Both the position numbers and the translations under genes were made by a program. This document shows positions 45,849 to 54,466 of a stretch of DNA of 64,000 nucleotides, piece after piece; within the stretch, counting starts at the first letter, position 1; each line of letters begins with the position of its first letter. Source of the DNA: JBHEBG01 sp046557915. Lineage in GTDB: Bacteria > Bacteroidota > Bacteroidia > Flavobacteriales > Flavobacteriaceae. The stretch covers positions 58,803 to 122,802 of the forward strand of contig NZ_JBHEBG010000006.1 of assembly GCF_046557915.1 (NCBI RefSeq), in the 5' to 3' direction. The notes beneath the pieces were generated by a model. The model made no database searches. It saw only the letters and a program-made list of their open reading frames with translations, and was not told where the DNA came from.

Positions 45849-46574
45849 TTATTTTTTTCTTTCCTGTTCGGTTAACCATTCGTACAGTTCTTCCGTATTA
45901 TACGCCCTTACCCAAGAATTGTGTCCTACCCCCGGATAGCGCGTAAATTTTACATCATACCCCATACCTAAAAGACGGGTCACCATTTCTTCCGATTCTG
46001 AAATGGGAATGGATGCATCTTCTTCCCCATGGAATACCCAAATGGGCATTTCTTTGTTTATCCATGCGGCATAGGGAACCGGGGTCATTCCGCAAACTAC
46101 GGCCATTGCCGCAAATTTGTCCGGGTATTGTACGGCCATTTCCCAGGCAGCTCCCCCACCCCTACTTAATCCGGTAAGATAAATTCGATTTTTATCTACC
46201 CTGTTATTGGCTACCACGGTATCCAATAATTGCACAACGGCCCTGGTATTCCACCATTTTTTTTCGTGAGGATTTTGTGGTGCCAAAATCAAAAAAGGAA
46301 ATTGCTTGCCCTGGGCAATCAATTTTGGAGGTCCGCTCGATTTTATTCTAGAAAGACTATCGCCCGCATCTCCACCACCGTGAAGAAATAAAAGCAGTCC
46401 AAATTTTTCATCCACATCATCCTCATAATCTTCCGGATAATATAGGTAATAACTCAACTTTTCTATGGAGACAGTCTCTACCTCATCTTGGATTAGATTC
46501 GTCTGTGCACTACAGCTCTGAAACAACAAAATACCTAGGACTGACAAGGAAAAAAAATAAAGACGTGGGTTCAT
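45849..46574 (-). CDS. Alpha/beta hydrolase, esterase-type lipoprotein
   Basis: 241 residues from ATG 46574; a TTG three codons upstream is less likely. Lipobox FQSC. The fold shows YYLYYPEDYEDD, LLLFLHGGGDAGDS (oxyanion region), the nucleophile elbow GLSRGGGAAWEMA (Ser), and late PIWVFHGEEDASIPI (Asp) and PGVGHNSW (His). It belongs to the dienelactone hydrolase/carbohydrate-esterase-like set of exported hydrolases with a single alpha/beta domain. The substrate is unknown; a sugar ester is plausible given the family. It stands alone with gaps of 106-121 bp on both sides. Confidence 0.9.
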   Translation of the reverse strand: MNPRLYFFSLSVLGILLFQSCSAQTNLIQDEVETVSIEKLSYYLYYPEDYEDDVDEKFGLLLFLHGGGDAGDSLSRIKSSGPPKLIAQGKQFPFLILAPQNPHEKKWWNTRAVVQLLDTVVANNRVDKNRIYLTGLSRGGGAAWEMAVQYPDKFAAMAVVCGMTPVPYAAWINKEMPIWVFHGEEDASIPISESEEMVTRLLGMGYDVKFTRYPGVGHNSWVRAYNTEELYEWLTEQERKK

Positions 46575-46689
46575 GTTAAGCAAGATATCACTTATTCCTA
46601 TAAATATATGAAAAGGACCTTGATCTTTAGGGAGGTACCCTATTATTTAAGGGTAAAACCCCAACTGTTGGTGGTTTCTACTTCAAATT

Positions 46690-47412
46690 TCAATGCATAT
46701 TGGCATATATGGGGTTTTGGTCCATATATTTTTTTATAGTGGGCGGATTCATATAGCGTTGATCAACGGAGGTTGTATCTAATTTTACAGCACCCTCGGA
46801 TGCACCTCGCCAAGCTTTTATCTGAAAAACTTCACGTACGTATTTGCTCCAATCGTACAATTGATATCCCAAACCATGGTCTATACAAATACGATCGGTG
46901 TTAAACTCAAAGGCATCCGTATTTTTCGATCTTAAAAGTTTAAAGGATAATCCCAATAACTGAAATGTGCTTTTTGTATCATAATAAGCCGAATGACCAA
47001 GCTCATGCCCCAACACCCCGATCTGAGCATTAAACGGTAACTGATTTAACAGTATTGGGGACAATTGGTCGTTAGAGGCTGTACTAATGGTAATGATATA
47101 GGTTCTATTTTTCCTTTTTTTAAAAACGCTCCATAGCTGTGGACGAGATGCCAGGGGTGTCTTGCGTTTTCGCATTCTGAAGATTATGCGGGTCTTTGCC
47201 AATTCTGGATAAAACGATAGGGCGGTCAGCACTTGGAGCCTAATAGCATCCGGAATCTTTTTATTTTCTGAAAAGCCCCCGAAATATAAAGTATCCAAGG
47301 TTTCCATGACGAAAAGCTTGCTCGGAGGACGTGGAATAGATTGTGCTTGCAATACGGCCTTATTGATGAAAAACAAGGCAAAAAGGAGAAGACCGTGCGT
47401 GCTATAGGACAT
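46690..47412 (-). CDS. Exported HExxH metallopeptidase-like protein
   Basis: 240 residues from ATG 47412, 11 bp after the stop of the upstream gene; a longer frame would overlap that gene. A signal peptide (about 1-23, ending VLQAQS) precedes a domain with HELGH (about 136-140) in VLGHELGHSAYYD and a downstream acidic EFNTDRICIDHG, which may supply the third zinc ligand as in M48-like gluzincins. I do not recognise a named family. It is co-directional with the barrel, ATP-grasp, NRDE, DinB and LysE genes. Confidence 0.7.
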   Translation of the reverse strand: MSYSTHGLLLFALFFINKAVLQAQSIPRPPSKLFVMETLDTLYFGGFSENKKIPDAIRLQVLTALSFYPELAKTRIIFRMRKRKTPLASRPQLWSVFKKRKNRTYIITISTASNDQLSPILLNQLPFNAQIGVLGHELGHSAYYDTKSTFQLLGLSFKLLRSKNTDAFEFNTDRICIDHGLGYQLYDWSKYVREVFQIKAWRGASEGAVKLDTTSVDQRYMNPPTIKKYMDQNPIYANMH

Positions 47413-47423
47413 CAATAACAGTC

Positions 47424-48011
47424 TTAGTTTAACGTAATCTGGTAGTGTAGCAAAATACTGGCAATCCAATCCTGAGCTACGTCATCGCCATTGGTGATTA
47501 CATTTATCTCCCTACCAAAACCTGCTGTAATACCAATTTGGGAAGAAGAATTTTTTACGTCAAAAAAATAACCCGCTTCCAACCAAGGCTGTAAAACAAG
47601 GATATATGTAGTACCTGCCCTAGGGTTGGGCGTGTTAAGGCCATCTTCCCAATCGATCCAAAGATTCCAAAGGTCAGTGTGCACTCCGGCCACTATTTTT
47701 CCCTTAGAAAGTGGAAAGTGTTTCCTATATCCGAAAGAAGCCCCAAAGCCGGAGCCTTCTTCATTATCGTTTTCATCGCTAAAATCTTGTCGGTCCGTAA
47801 AATTGGCACCTACTCTTAACACCAAAGAAGATTCTGCGGAAAGATATCTTTCTGCATTGAGGGTAGGGATTATACCTGCCGGATAAGCTTGCAACGATAT
47901 TCCCAAATCTGTTCTTTTGTTGGTAGCATCATTATTATTTGTCTGCGAATATACCATGGACATGCAGAGCAAGGTTAGGGCTAAAAGTAAGGTGGTTGGT
48001 CCGTTTGTCAT
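47424..48011 (-). CDS. Small outer-membrane beta-barrel-like protein
   Basis: 195 residues. A signal peptide (about 1-22, ending VYSQT) is followed by alternating beta strands with aromatic girdles (DLGISLQAYPAGIIPTLNAERYL; GFGASFGYRKHF; LQPWLEAGYFFDV; ILLHYQITLN), as in small Bacteroidota outer-membrane barrels. The function is unknown. One bp separates it from the ATP-grasp gene and 11 bp from the HExxH gene, so the three are probably one transcript. Confidence 0.7.
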   Translation of the reverse strand: MTNGPTTLLLALTLLCMSMVYSQTNNNDATNKRTDLGISLQAYPAGIIPTLNAERYLSAESSLVLRVGANFTDRQDFSDENDNEEGSGFGASFGYRKHFPLSKGKIVAGVHTDLWNLWIDWEDGLNTPNPRAGTTYILVLQPWLEAGYFFDVKNSSSQIGITAGFGREINVITNGDDVAQDWIASILLHYQITLN

Positions 48012-48012
48012 A

Positions 48013-49056
48013 TCAGATAAGTTTCAGCTGTTCTTCCAACGCTTTGTTGGCTTTCATCATGGCCCTACCGTCCTTAAAACTTAGATATCCATGCCCTTTT
48101 CTGTAGTTCTTGGCGCTTATGTTATAGAGTAATTTCCAATGCCTGACTATCTCTTTCCAAGCAAAGAAAATAGAATGCTTAGGGTCATAAATGTGGGTAG
48201 GCTCGCTACCCGCACCGTTTACTTCAATAATGGAAAAATTTCTGCCGGCGGATAATGCGTCAAAAGAGGTGTACAATATATCCAACCTACCGAAATAAAA
48301 ACCTGGTATTTGTTGGCAAATGGCATCTATATGCTCTAGCAGTTGCTTATTTCGTTTAAAGGTCTCATCAATAAATTTAGCGCCACGTGTATGACTTCCG
48401 TAAGGAACCAACACAAATTTTTCTCCTTTTTTAAGTACTTGTTCCAAAGCCTGGGCACCAAATTTGGTCTCTAGTTTTGGTAATTGGAAATAACTTCTCG
48501 GTTTTTGTTTGATGAGTTCTAGAATGGAACTTTTTCCGTCACCGATGACCGATAGAAATTCCTTGGATACTATTCCGGTAATTGTGCCCTGTACGGCATC
48601 GGGCTCCCGAACATAAAAAATACCGACTTCCTTTGGGTATGGAATAAACTCTTGTATTAAAAAATCGTCCGAAATACTTGCAGCGTAATCGCGTAGCGCG
48701 TCCACCCCATCAATTTTACAAACGGCAAAGGCTTTTAGACCTATATCGGGCTTAGCAATCAAAGGAAATGCTATTCCGGCGTCCTTGGCAATGTCCACAA
48801 TCTCATCCAAATTCGTGTTTTTTGGTATTATCCTTGTTTTGGGAATGTATTGCTGCGGAATTATATCATAAATTTCCTTTTTGGATTCCATGGCCATTCC
48901 CCCGTTTTTAATCGAAGGGTTGGCAGCACTAAAAAAGAAGAACGACCGTGCCCTGATGGCATAGTAGAGCCATATGGGAAATATGGGGTAATAAAGTGCC
49001 TCCATAGGCCAATATTCCCAATGCAACAACTTATGGATTTTAAGTTTTAAATTCAC
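48013..49056 (-). CDS. ATP-grasp family protein (D-Ala ligase-like)
   Basis: 347 residues from a GTG start that overlaps the NRDE gene stop (GTGA). The first ~45 residues include a hydrophobic helix (MEALYYPIFPIWLYYAI), unusual for this fold. The ATP-grasp part shows FPLIAKPDIGLKAFAVCKI, FLIQEFIPYPKEVGIFYVREP, and a metal site FSIIEVNGAGSEPTHIYDP. It should join a carboxylate to an amine or similar; the substrate is unknown. I infer membrane association from the N-terminus. Confidence 0.82.
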   Translation of the reverse strand: MNLKLKIHKLLHWEYWPMEALYYPIFPIWLYYAIRARSFFFFSAANPSIKNGGMAMESKKEIYDIIPQQYIPKTRIIPKNTNLDEIVDIAKDAGIAFPLIAKPDIGLKAFAVCKIDGVDALRDYAASISDDFLIQEFIPYPKEVGIFYVREPDAVQGTITGIVSKEFLSVIGDGKSSILELIKQKPRSYFQLPKLETKFGAQALEQVLKKGEKFVLVPYGSHTRGAKFIDETFKRNKQLLEHIDAICQQIPGFYFGRLDILYTSFDALSAGRNFSIIEVNGAGSEPTHIYDPKHSIFFAWKEIVRHWKLLYNISAKNYRKGHGYLSFKDGRAMMKANKALEEQLKLI

Positions 49057-49784
49057 TGCGTTTGATTAAACATGGTATTGAGCGCCACCGCAACGGATTG
49101 CTGCTGATGCATAAGTAAATCCATATGGCGTAAGCCAATTTCTTCCGTGTCTATAACGGCTTGGGTAATGCTTAGTGTTTTTAAGGTGTTGCTCCGGTTC
49201 ATTACAAAACCGTTTTCCTGGTCCTCATTGGTATTGGAGTGGAATTTAATGATATTGGCCGGGTCAATAGCTTCCGGGCCCGTTACAAATTCTTCGAACA
49301 ATTTAGATCTCTGCTCCATCACCTGGTTACTATACAAAGTAGCCGAAGACCAGATGTAATTTCTCTTTGTGCTTAGTTCCCCAAAGTGTTTCTGATTGCC
49401 ATCCCATCTAAACTCTAACAATACGCTACCACTGAAAAGTATTAGGGTAAAAGGTTCTATCTGCGTTAAATCTGCCGTTTTTAAAAACAGTGCCGGATCT
49501 GTGTTGCTTGTAATCTCTAATAATACCAACCCCCTACTCTTTTCGTAATTGCCCTTGGGCCTATGTTTTCTAAAGGCCCCATTTAGCAGCACGCCTATTA
49601 CCCCATTTTCACTTACTGCAAACCAGGTGCCGCCGGATTTGGGATCCTTCGGATACGTTATATTTAAATTGTTGTGCGTTGCGGTAACAGGAGCCACAGG
49701 GGTATGGCGCGAGATATGCTCATCGCGATTAGAGGTAATTACGTATTGACCGTTATCTAAGGCTACAAAACTTACCGTACACAT
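49053..49784 (-). CDS. TANGO2/NRDE family protein
   Basis: 243 residues, ATG at 49784. The N-terminal MCTVSFVA with Cys2 as likely N-terminal nucleophile and the SNRDEHISR element give the family its name. GGTWFAVSENGVIGVLLNG is also typical. The fold belongs to the Ntn-hydrolase type; homologues are linked to haem or lipid handling in eukaryotes, but the bacterial role is unclear. It overlaps the DinB gene upstream by 13 bp and the ATP-grasp gene downstream by 4 bp. Confidence 0.9.
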   Translation of the reverse strand: MCTVSFVALDNGQYVITSNRDEHISRHTPVAPVTATHNNLNITYPKDPKSGGTWFAVSENGVIGVLLNGAFRKHRPKGNYEKSRGLVLLEITSNTDPALFLKTADLTQIEPFTLILFSGSVLLEFRWDGNQKHFGELSTKRNYIWSSATLYSNQVMEQRSKLFEEFVTGPEAIDPANIIKFHSNTNEDQENGFVMNRSNTLKTLSITQAVIDTEEIGLRHMDLLMHQQQSVAVALNTMFNQTQ

Positions 49785-50257
49785 TGATTTCTATATTGAA
49801 GGGTTGATGGTGCCACTCCGAAAGATTCTGGCAGGGACATTGTTGTAAATTGCCCGATACCTACCTTTATTAGTGCCTGATGGTGAATGGTATGCTCTAA
49901 ATTATACATTACTTCCCTAAAATAATTGGATTTAAGGCTTACCTCGCTATCATGAAGATCATAGGAAACCTGTAAATCCCTGTCCGGGCGCTCCAAAGAA
50001 TTCTGAATTTCTTGAAGCTGTTGTATTGCAAAAAACAAATCTTGTTCTATACGCTTGTCTCGCTTACGCCTATCGTAGGATATCTCGTTTAAATGATATC
50101 CTTGTAGTAGGCACTGGTACAATTCTATGATATGTCTGGTATGTTGCCCTATGCTGGAGTTCGATAAGGTTTCGCATGGCTTTGCATAGCATTCATCCGG
50201 TAGCTGAAGTAGTACTTCTTTAAATTCTTCAATGGTCTGTATCGACGCTTTGATCAT
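49772..50257 (-). CDS. DinB-like four-helix protein
   Basis: 161 residues from ATG 50257; a TTG four codons earlier would approach the LysE gene. The four-helix DinB layout is visible, with metal-type His residues at SIGQHTRHIIELYQCL (two His) and LEHTIHHQALIKVGI. Family members use a divalent metal and include thiol-dependent transferases; the role here is unknown. It lies between the LysE and NRDE genes in a tight minus-strand set. Confidence 0.82.
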   Translation of the reverse strand: MIKASIQTIEEFKEVLLQLPDECYAKPCETLSNSSIGQHTRHIIELYQCLLQGYHLNEISYDRRKRDKRIEQDLFFAIQQLQEIQNSLERPDRDLQVSYDLHDSEVSLKSNYFREVMYNLEHTIHHQALIKVGIGQFTTMSLPESFGVAPSTLQYRNQCVR

Positions 50258-50261
50258 GACT

Positions 50262-50954
50262 CTAATCAATTTTAGATTTTATAATTTTTTTGTACAATAG
50301 AAAAATCAGGTAAAAGGAAAAACACAAATACAAACATCCCATGGTAAATGCAATGATCGTATTGTATTGTTGATAATTCTGAATAATATATTTTCCGGCA
50401 TATACAAAGAGCATTAGTGCGCCCAAAGTACCCAGCCCTATTCCCAGCATGTAGGAAGCATAGGATCCGGTTTTGTTCCGAAGCAAATTTTTAGACCATA
50501 GCACACGGTTCCAACCCATCCAAAAAGGTATATGTAAAGGGTTTAGGAAGCTTAACAATATTCCAAGAAGTATGGACGATTTTATTGCCGGAAAAAGTGT
50601 AGTGCTAGCGTTAGGCCCCGATACCATCTCGGCTGCCATAAAACTGGAAACGGATAAATACAGCAGCAATAAAACTGCTAACGACAATATATAGATTGAT
50701 GCCTTACCGCTAAAATTGATCTTACCATTGCCTGCCAGCGTAAAGCGTACAATCAGCAGTTCTGCGAACACAGCCGCCAAAGCAAACCATACAGCCTCCG
50801 AAACTCCTTGTGATGCGGCTATGTTGAAGGCCGTACTATTAAGGGTGCCTATTGGCAATGCACCAATAAAACTGATAACCAAACCATAAAATCCAATTTG
50901 CGCATAGGTATCTCCTGTACTTTTTGAATTTACTAAAATGGCCAATCTACTCAC
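50262..50954 (-). CDS. LysE family membrane transporter
   Basis: 230 residues with about six membrane segments. IGFYGLVISFIGALPIGTLNSTAFNIAASQG is the typical LysE/RhtB-like N-terminus, and FLNPLHIPFWMGWNRVL the conserved mid segment. Members export amino acids or related small molecules. The GTG start at 50954 is the longest choice; a nearby TTG (50945) is also possible, and the exact start is uncertain. The region 50955-51197 (243 bp) to the divergent YHS gene holds nothing I can support. Confidence 0.85.
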   Translation of the reverse strand: MSRLAILVNSKSTGDTYAQIGFYGLVISFIGALPIGTLNSTAFNIAASQGVSEAVWFALAAVFAELLIVRFTLAGNGKINFSGKASIYILSLAVLLLLYLSVSSFMAAEMVSGPNASTTLFPAIKSSILLGILLSFLNPLHIPFWMGWNRVLWSKNLLRNKTGSYASYMLGIGLGTLGALMLFVYAGKYIIQNYQQYNTIIAFTMGCLYLCFSFYLIFLLYKKIIKSKID

Positions 50955-51197
50955 TTTTCCAGTCTTAATTGCCTGCCCATTAATTTGCAGGGGTATCTTA
51001 CTGTGAATAGTCTACTAAATATTAAAACCTAACAAAAAATAATTAAAAAGCTTCTTTTTTATGGCATGCCACATCGTATAAACTAGTATACCTGCAAGGC
51101 CACAGGGACCGTTCAGATAGGCAAATGGCAGCACCTTGTAATTAATGGGACTAATTGTATACTAATGTAGTGCTGTAAACAAAACCTCTAAGCGATC

Positions 51198-51650
51198 ATG
51201 AAAAAATATTATGCAATTATCGTCTTGATTTTTACAAGTATTTCGGCCTTAGGGCAAAAAACAAATTTCAATGTAAAAGGTGGTTACGTAGCCGAAGGGT
51301 ATGATGTAGTCGCTTATTTTGATTCTACTGCCGTTAAGGGGCAACAAAGTTTTGCCCATACTTATGAGGGGGCCAATTTTTTGTTTTCCTCAGAAACCAA
51401 TTTAAACAAGTTTAGGTCTTACCCCAAGAAATACATACCACAATACGGAGGTTGGTGTGCTTATGCCATTGGAAAGAACGGAAAGAAAGTAAAGATAAAT
51501 CCGGAGACCTACGAGATACGAGACAACAAATTATACCTCTTCTACAATTTTAGGGCTACCAATACTTTGGAAAGTTGGCTCTCCGAAGGTGCCACTGCAT
51601 TAAAGGAAAAGGCAGATACCAACTGGAAGAAAATCATTGATAAGCATTGA
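51198..51650 (+). CDS. YHS domain exported protein
   Basis: 150 residues with a signal peptide (about 1-20, ending ALGQK). The YHS-like core is VAEGYDVVAYFDSTAVKGQQSFAHTYEGANFLFSS then PKKYIPQYGGWCAYAIG. Such domains are thought to bind metals, and the single Cys with nearby His fits that loosely. Periplasmic copies are common in marine Bacteroidota; the function is not defined. Confidence 0.9.
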   Translation: MKKYYAIIVLIFTSISALGQKTNFNVKGGYVAEGYDVVAYFDSTAVKGQQSFAHTYEGANFLFSSETNLNKFRSYPKKYIPQYGGWCAYAIGKNGKKVKINPETYEIRDNKLYLFYNFRATNTLESWLSEGATALKEKADTNWKKIIDKH

Positions 51651-51748
51651 TATTTAACCGGGCAATAGTGCAGATCTCCTACCTTATGGCCTATGCCAAG
51701 TTGTTGTAAGTGTTTGGTATGCCAGCGTTTTAAATTTTAACATTTCGG

Positions 51749-51781
51749 TTTTGCCAAGATGCTACGCTTTGTGTAGCTTTG
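51749..51781 (+). promoter_or_regulatory. Promoter for the HxlR gene
   Basis: -7 box TAGCTTTG (51774-51781) matches TAnnTTTG. A -33 TTTTG (51749-51753) lies 20 bp before it. Transcription near 51788 would precede the ATG at 51808 and exclude the longer frame that begins at 51751. Confidence 0.5.
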
Positions 51782-51807
51782 CTATTAAATATGTAGCACA
51801 CTTCGAT

Positions 51808-52134
51808 ATGGCACTACCAATTCCAGGAAAACCCGTTCGGGGATCAAAGACCGGACAACCCATTATGGCACTTCTAGACTTACTTGGCCGAAGTTGGGCC
51901 ATGGGCATCGTCTGGCACCTCTACAACGGCCCTAGTACTTTTAGAGGGTTACAGGCATATTGCGAAACTATTTCACCTACTACCCTCAACAAAAGGCTTA
52001 AAGAGCTGAAAGATTCCTATTTGATAGAGCGCACCATGGAAGGATACGCATTAACACAGCATGGAAAGGAATTGTATGAACTAATTGAACCCTTAGGCGG
52101 CTGGGCAAAGATTTGGGCAAAAAACTTTAACTAA
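51808..52134 (+). CDS. HxlR-type winged-helix transcriptional regulator
   Basis: 108 residues from ATG 51808, chosen because family similarity begins there and a promoter box lies just upstream. The winged helix spans LLDLLGRSWAMGIVWHLYNGPSTFRGLQAYCETISPTTLNKRLKELKDSYLI, followed by a wing TMEGYALTQHGKEL. Two Cys/Trp-rich spots could sense oxidants or aldehydes, as other HxlR members do, but this is inference. A DinB gene follows 13 bp downstream and is the likely partner. Confidence 0.9.
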   Translation: MALPIPGKPVRGSKTGQPIMALLDLLGRSWAMGIVWHLYNGPSTFRGLQAYCETISPTTLNKRLKELKDSYLIERTMEGYALTQHGKELYELIEPLGGWAKIWAKNFN

Positions 52135-52147
52135 AAATCTATAAAAC

Positions 52148-52723
52148 ATGAGAAGCATTGACAAACCCATTCCGGGAGAATACCCGGAATACTCTAAAAT
52201 CTATCTAGATCTGTTGGAAGATGACGGACGCGTTCTAGAACATCTTTGGAGAAACTTCTTGGAAATCAGAACCTTTATCTACGAACTCCCGGAGGAAAAA
52301 CTCTATTACAGATACGCAAAGGACAAATGGACCATTAAAGAAATTTTGGTGCACCTAATTGACGACGAACGTATCTTTACGTACCGGGCGCTGCGCTATG
52401 CGCGCAAAGACAAAACTCCCTTGCATGGTTTTGATGAAAACCATTATGCGTACTACTCAGAGGCAAACGAAAGAAGCTTGGATAGTATTTTTGAAGAATA
52501 TGAATTGGTAAGAAAATCTACCATATCCCTCTTTCAGAATCTTCCCGAGGCCAGTTTCCTAAGAAATGGCACAGGAATAGATGCAGACGGTAGTATTATC
52601 AATTCAAGAACGGTACGCGGACTGGCCTATCATATTGCTGGGCACGAATTAAGACATTTCAATATTATCAAAGAACGATATTTAAATCTTAAACTCGCCC
52701 CAGAAAAATCTACGTGGACTTAA
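52148..52723 (+). CDS. DinB family protein
   Basis: 191 residues with a four-helix DinB/YfiT-type layout. The metal-site His residues appear in TIKEILVHLIDDERIFTYRALRYA and RGLAYHIAGHELRHFNIIKERYL. Conserved KWTIKEIL, seen in bacillithiol-type transferase relatives, is present. Its exact reaction is unknown. It follows the HxlR regulator by 13 bp and precedes the PSD-like gene by 35 bp, all on one strand. Confidence 0.88.
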   Translation: MRSIDKPIPGEYPEYSKIYLDLLEDDGRVLEHLWRNFLEIRTFIYELPEEKLYYRYAKDKWTIKEILVHLIDDERIFTYRALRYARKDKTPLHGFDENHYAYYSEANERSLDSIFEEYELVRKSTISLFQNLPEASFLRNGTGIDADGSIINSRTVRGLAYHIAGHELRHFNIIKERYLNLKLAPEKSTWT

Positions 52724-52758
52724 ATACAACAAGCATCTTGCTAATTAAATCATAGAAA

Positions 52759-53913
52759 ATGAAAAAACAAATTTTAAAAACACTCGCCGTTGTACTTTGT
52801 ACAATATGTATGACCCCACTTACACTAATAGGGCAGAACGATTGCAAAGCGGTGCTAGAGCTTAAGGACTTGTATACCAAGGATAAGGCCTTTAGTGCAA
52901 CAATAGATCGTATGTTCCGGAATATACACGATTTGCCCAATGGTAAACAAAACCCATGGAAAGATAAAAATATCGAAGATCTGTATGCTTTTATGAACGA
53001 TTGGTTTTATTTCTTGCCCAACACCAAAGATGGTCTGGACTACATCATGGAATTTTCGTTTTTGTATTATAAAAACCCCGATGGTATGAAGTTTATACGG
53101 GAAGAGCCCGGATTAAGCTGGTCTTTACGTTTTGCCGAGGATCGCGGAAAGTATATGGATAGTCCGGTTTCCGCAAAAAGCGTCGAAGCCTGGCTTTCGG
53201 ACCCCGATCTAAAAAACACCGATTTTGTTGAGCCCGTGGGCGGATTCCGTTCTTTCAACGAATTCTTCACAAGAGATTTAAAGCCTGGGGCAAGGCCTAT
53301 AACAGATATCCACGACAATTCGGTATTGGTGGCACCGGCAGATGGGGTAATTAATATGATAAACAATAATATACAGCTCAATTCCCAAATCCCCACCAAG
53401 GGTGGCATGACCTTAAGTCTGAACGAGCTTCTGGAAGACTCGCCTTATCGGGAAAAATTCATTGACGGCACCGCATTGGCAGTTTTTCTGTTGCCCACCA
53501 ATTACCACCATTTCCATGCGCCCATATCCGGAATTATGGTAGAATCAAAGCAAGATGCCGGAGACCGATTGTTTGGTATGCCCGATATTCCCGATATCAT
53601 AAACAACGGCAATATTGCCTACAACAAGGATTATAGTGTGTTTCAAGATTTCCGTCACGGGTATTATATCATAGATACCAAGGCGTATGGGCATATTGCC
53701 ATGATTCCGATTGGATTGCAAACCATAGGTTCGGTGGTCTTTGAGGAAAAATTCAAAGATGTTCCTGTGGATTCTCCCGTTGAGGTTTATAAAGGCGATA
53801 AGTTGGGGCATTTTGCCTACGGAGGTTCCACGGTACTTTTATTGTTTGAAAAAAGCAGGCTTAACGGGGTAAGCGTACAACTTGGTCAAAAAATAGGAAG
53901 TTTAAGCAAATAA
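52759..53913 (+). CDS. Exported phosphatidylserine decarboxylase-like protein
   Basis: 384 residues. An N-terminal signal-like segment (about 1-26, ending LIGQN) is unusual for a decarboxylase. The N-terminal region (PWKDKNIEDLYAFMNDWFYFLP; PGLSWSLRFAEDRGKYMDS) fits the PSDC-type extension of fungal and bacterial homologues. The PSD core follows: FNEFFTRDLKPGARPI, VAPADGVI, FLLPTNYHHFHAPISG with catalytic His pair, and the autocleavage site GGST in FAYGGSTVLLLFE. GGST replaces the usual LGST. If exported, it may decarboxylate an unusual substrate rather than make bulk phosphatidylethanolamine. Confidence 0.85.
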   Translation: MKKQILKTLAVVLCTICMTPLTLIGQNDCKAVLELKDLYTKDKAFSATIDRMFRNIHDLPNGKQNPWKDKNIEDLYAFMNDWFYFLPNTKDGLDYIMEFSFLYYKNPDGMKFIREEPGLSWSLRFAEDRGKYMDSPVSAKSVEAWLSDPDLKNTDFVEPVGGFRSFNEFFTRDLKPGARPITDIHDNSVLVAPADGVINMINNNIQLNSQIPTKGGMTLSLNELLEDSPYREKFIDGTALAVFLLPTNYHHFHAPISGIMVESKQDAGDRLFGMPDIPDIINNGNIAYNKDYSVFQDFRHGYYIIDTKAYGHIAMIPIGLQTIGSVVFEEKFKDVPVDSPVEVYKGDKLGHFAYGGSTVLLLFEKSRLNGVSVQLGQKIGSLSK

Positions 53914-53997
53914 GTAGTGGTAGATCGTTATACATTTGGTATGTAGAACAAAAAGAAAGCCTAACCATTGTTAAGCTAGGTAGCCTTATACAGACCT

Positions 53998-54411
53998 ATG
54001 AACACATATACCGTAAAAACCGATGCGCTTACCGCAACCGACTACCAGGGTCTGAGAAACACTACTGGCTGGCACCCCATTACCGATAGTGGTGTAGAAA
54101 AGGCCTTGGCACGGGATCTATTTTCGGTTTGCGTATACTGTGATGGTAAAACCGTGGGCATGGGTCGTATAATTGGCGATGGGGCCATTTATTTTTACAT
54201 CCAGGATGTTATTGTCCATCCTGAGCACAAAGGCCAGGGCGTAGGAACGCTCATCATGGATGCCGTAGAAAAATTTTTGTCGGATGCTGTAACCGAATAT
54301 GCATTTATCGGTTTAATGGCAGCACAAGACGTAGCGGAATTCTATAATCGGTTTGGGTACCGCAAACGGCCAGATCACGGTCCGGGCATGTATAAGGTTA
54401 TCACCAGATAA
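53998..54411 (+). CDS. GNAT family N-acetyltransferase
   Basis: 137 residues. The acetyl-CoA loop is PEHKGQGVGTLIMDAV after a beta4 strand IQDVIVHP, and the C-terminal EFYNRFGYRKRPDHGPGMY is typical of small-molecule acetyltransferases related to arylalkylamine or aminoglycoside types. The substrate is unknown. It ends 55 bp from the convergent GspF gene. Confidence 0.92.
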   Translation: MNTYTVKTDALTATDYQGLRNTTGWHPITDSGVEKALARDLFSVCVYCDGKTVGMGRIIGDGAIYFYIQDVIVHPEHKGQGVGTLIMDAVEKFLSDAVTEYAFIGLMAAQDVAEFYNRFGYRKRPDHGPGMYKVITR

Positions 54412-54466
54412 GTCCTTTAAAACAAAAGGATTTAGTTAACGATGCGCAGAAACCTCAACAAAAAAA

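Noticed and set aside
51751..51807. Longer N-terminus for the HxlR regulator
   Set aside because: It includes the promoter boxes, and family similarity starts at 51808.
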